Shown one piece after another: positions 63,319 through 64,000 of a stretch of 64,000 bases of DNA (position 1 is its first letter; each line of letters begins with the position of its first letter). Below the pieces are notes generated by a model. It did no database searches and was not told the origin of the DNA. It was given only the letters and a program-made list of their open reading frames with translations. This stretch comes from Temnothorax longispinosus (Eukaryota > Arthropoda > Insecta > Hymenoptera > Formicidae). The stretch is taken from positions 7,771,770 through 7,835,769 of the forward strand of contig NC_092364.1 in assembly GCF_030848805.1 (NCBI RefSeq), in the 5' to 3' direction. A program made the translations under genes and the position numbers.

Positions 63319-64000
63319 CCGGGTGAGAAAAAGTCTGGAACCGGTTAAATATCTAAAAAACAAGACATTTTAGGAAAAAATGTTTCATACATAAGTTGTA
63401 TGGCTTCAACAAATACATCAAACGGTGGTACTTATTTGATCTTGAGCGTAAGTATAGAGGAGCTTTCAAGGTCAACTTTAAAATTTTAGAAGGAAACCGC
63501 CAGTTTTTATTTAATATTCTTGTAGCTGACATTGAGAGCTTTTTAAAACACTATCAATAAACTTCTTTCGGTTGAGTACTTTTTGAGATATGTTGACAAA
63601 GTTTAAGTACCGCCGGCATTAGCATTAGCCAAGGTGTACCGCGTGGAGGTTGCACGAACGGATTAACATCTTATTGTGTGTGCGTGTGTATACACTTTAG
63701 CTAATGCTAATCCCGGCGGTACTTGAACTTTGTCAACTCATATCTCAAAAAGTACTCAACCGAAAGAAGTTTATTGATAGTATTTTAAAAAGCTCTCGAT
63801 GTCAGCTACAAGAATATTAAATAAAAAGTGGGAGTTTTCATTAAAAATTTTAAAGTTAACCTTGAAAGCTTTTTCATACTTAAGCTCAAGGTCAAATAAA
63901 TACCACCATTTGATGCATTTGTTGAAGCCCTACAACTTATAAAACTGTATAAAACATTTTTTCCTAAAATGTCTTGTTTTCGAGATATTTTACCGGTTCC
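63319..64000. mobile_element. Palindromic element, truncated by window end
   Basis: Begins CCGGGTGAGAAAAAGTCTGG after TA at 63317-63318. The sequence from about 63,340 to 63,640 returns inverted at about 63,700-64,000 (for example ACTTCTTTCGGTTGAGTACT and its complement), centred near 63,670. The last bases, ACCGGTTCC, mirror GGAACCGGT at 63,338, so roughly 21 bp of the right end lie outside. No transposase frame. Confidence 0.85.

Noticed and set aside
1..64000. CRISPR arrays, operons, or other prokaryotic systems
   Set aside because: No regularly spaced direct repeats with unique spacers. Introns and gene content are eukaryotic.

Overview
The window looks like arthropod nuclear DNA, most likely a hymenopteran such as an ant. 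It is AT-rich with scattered CpG-rich patches. It has GT-AG introns of up to 14 kb, two recognisable cellular genes, and many DNA transposons, MITEs and palindromic repeats. Species identity is inference; there is no prokaryotic or organellar signature and no CRISPR array.

Layout: (1) 1-7.9 kb is almost entirely mobile DNA. It holds a large palindrome built of GT/CA arrays and a 68-bp unit (1-868), a short MITE (912-1054), a decayed THAP-domain P-element-like transposase on the minus strand (1165-5317), a degenerate ATATTTCTGAA array, a 5S-rRNA-like Pol III fragment (minus), and a 1.55-kb palindrome (6277-7827) carrying two smaller palindromic MITEs. (2) 8.3-9.9 kb is a complete three-exon gene for RNA polymerase I subunit RPA12 (POLR1H), plus strand, 125 aa. 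(3) 9.9-13.5 kb is AT-rich and has no gene I can support. (4) 13.5-58.9 kb holds the last nine coding exons of an S9B dipeptidyl peptidase (DPP4-like) on the minus strand, encoding about 573 residues. The catalytic Ser, Asp and His motifs are all intact. The first ~190 residues must be encoded to the right of 58.9 kb and probably beyond the window.

The peptidase introns are the main accessory territory. They carry a TTAA-flanked 669-bp element (20.2 kb), a piggyBac copy with both termini but a broken transposase (23.4-26.3 kb), a TA-flanked MITE (29.6 kb), a TTAACA-rich palindromic element (37.6 kb), a TTA/AAT-type MITE (43.9 kb), a FLYWCH-MULE deletion derivative with an 8-bp target duplication (47.7-49.2 kb), an inverted tandem array of TTTTGTTGCT-containing units (56.1-57.1 kb) and a 241-bp palindromic MITE (57.6 kb). 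Three more inverted-repeat elements lie right of the last exon found; one runs off the window end.

POLR1H and the peptidase are convergent, and nothing in the sequence links their functions. I did not find a convincing new multi-gene system. The most unusual material is structural: nested palindromes, paired microsatellite hairpins, an inverted unit array and a 5S-like promoter fragment.
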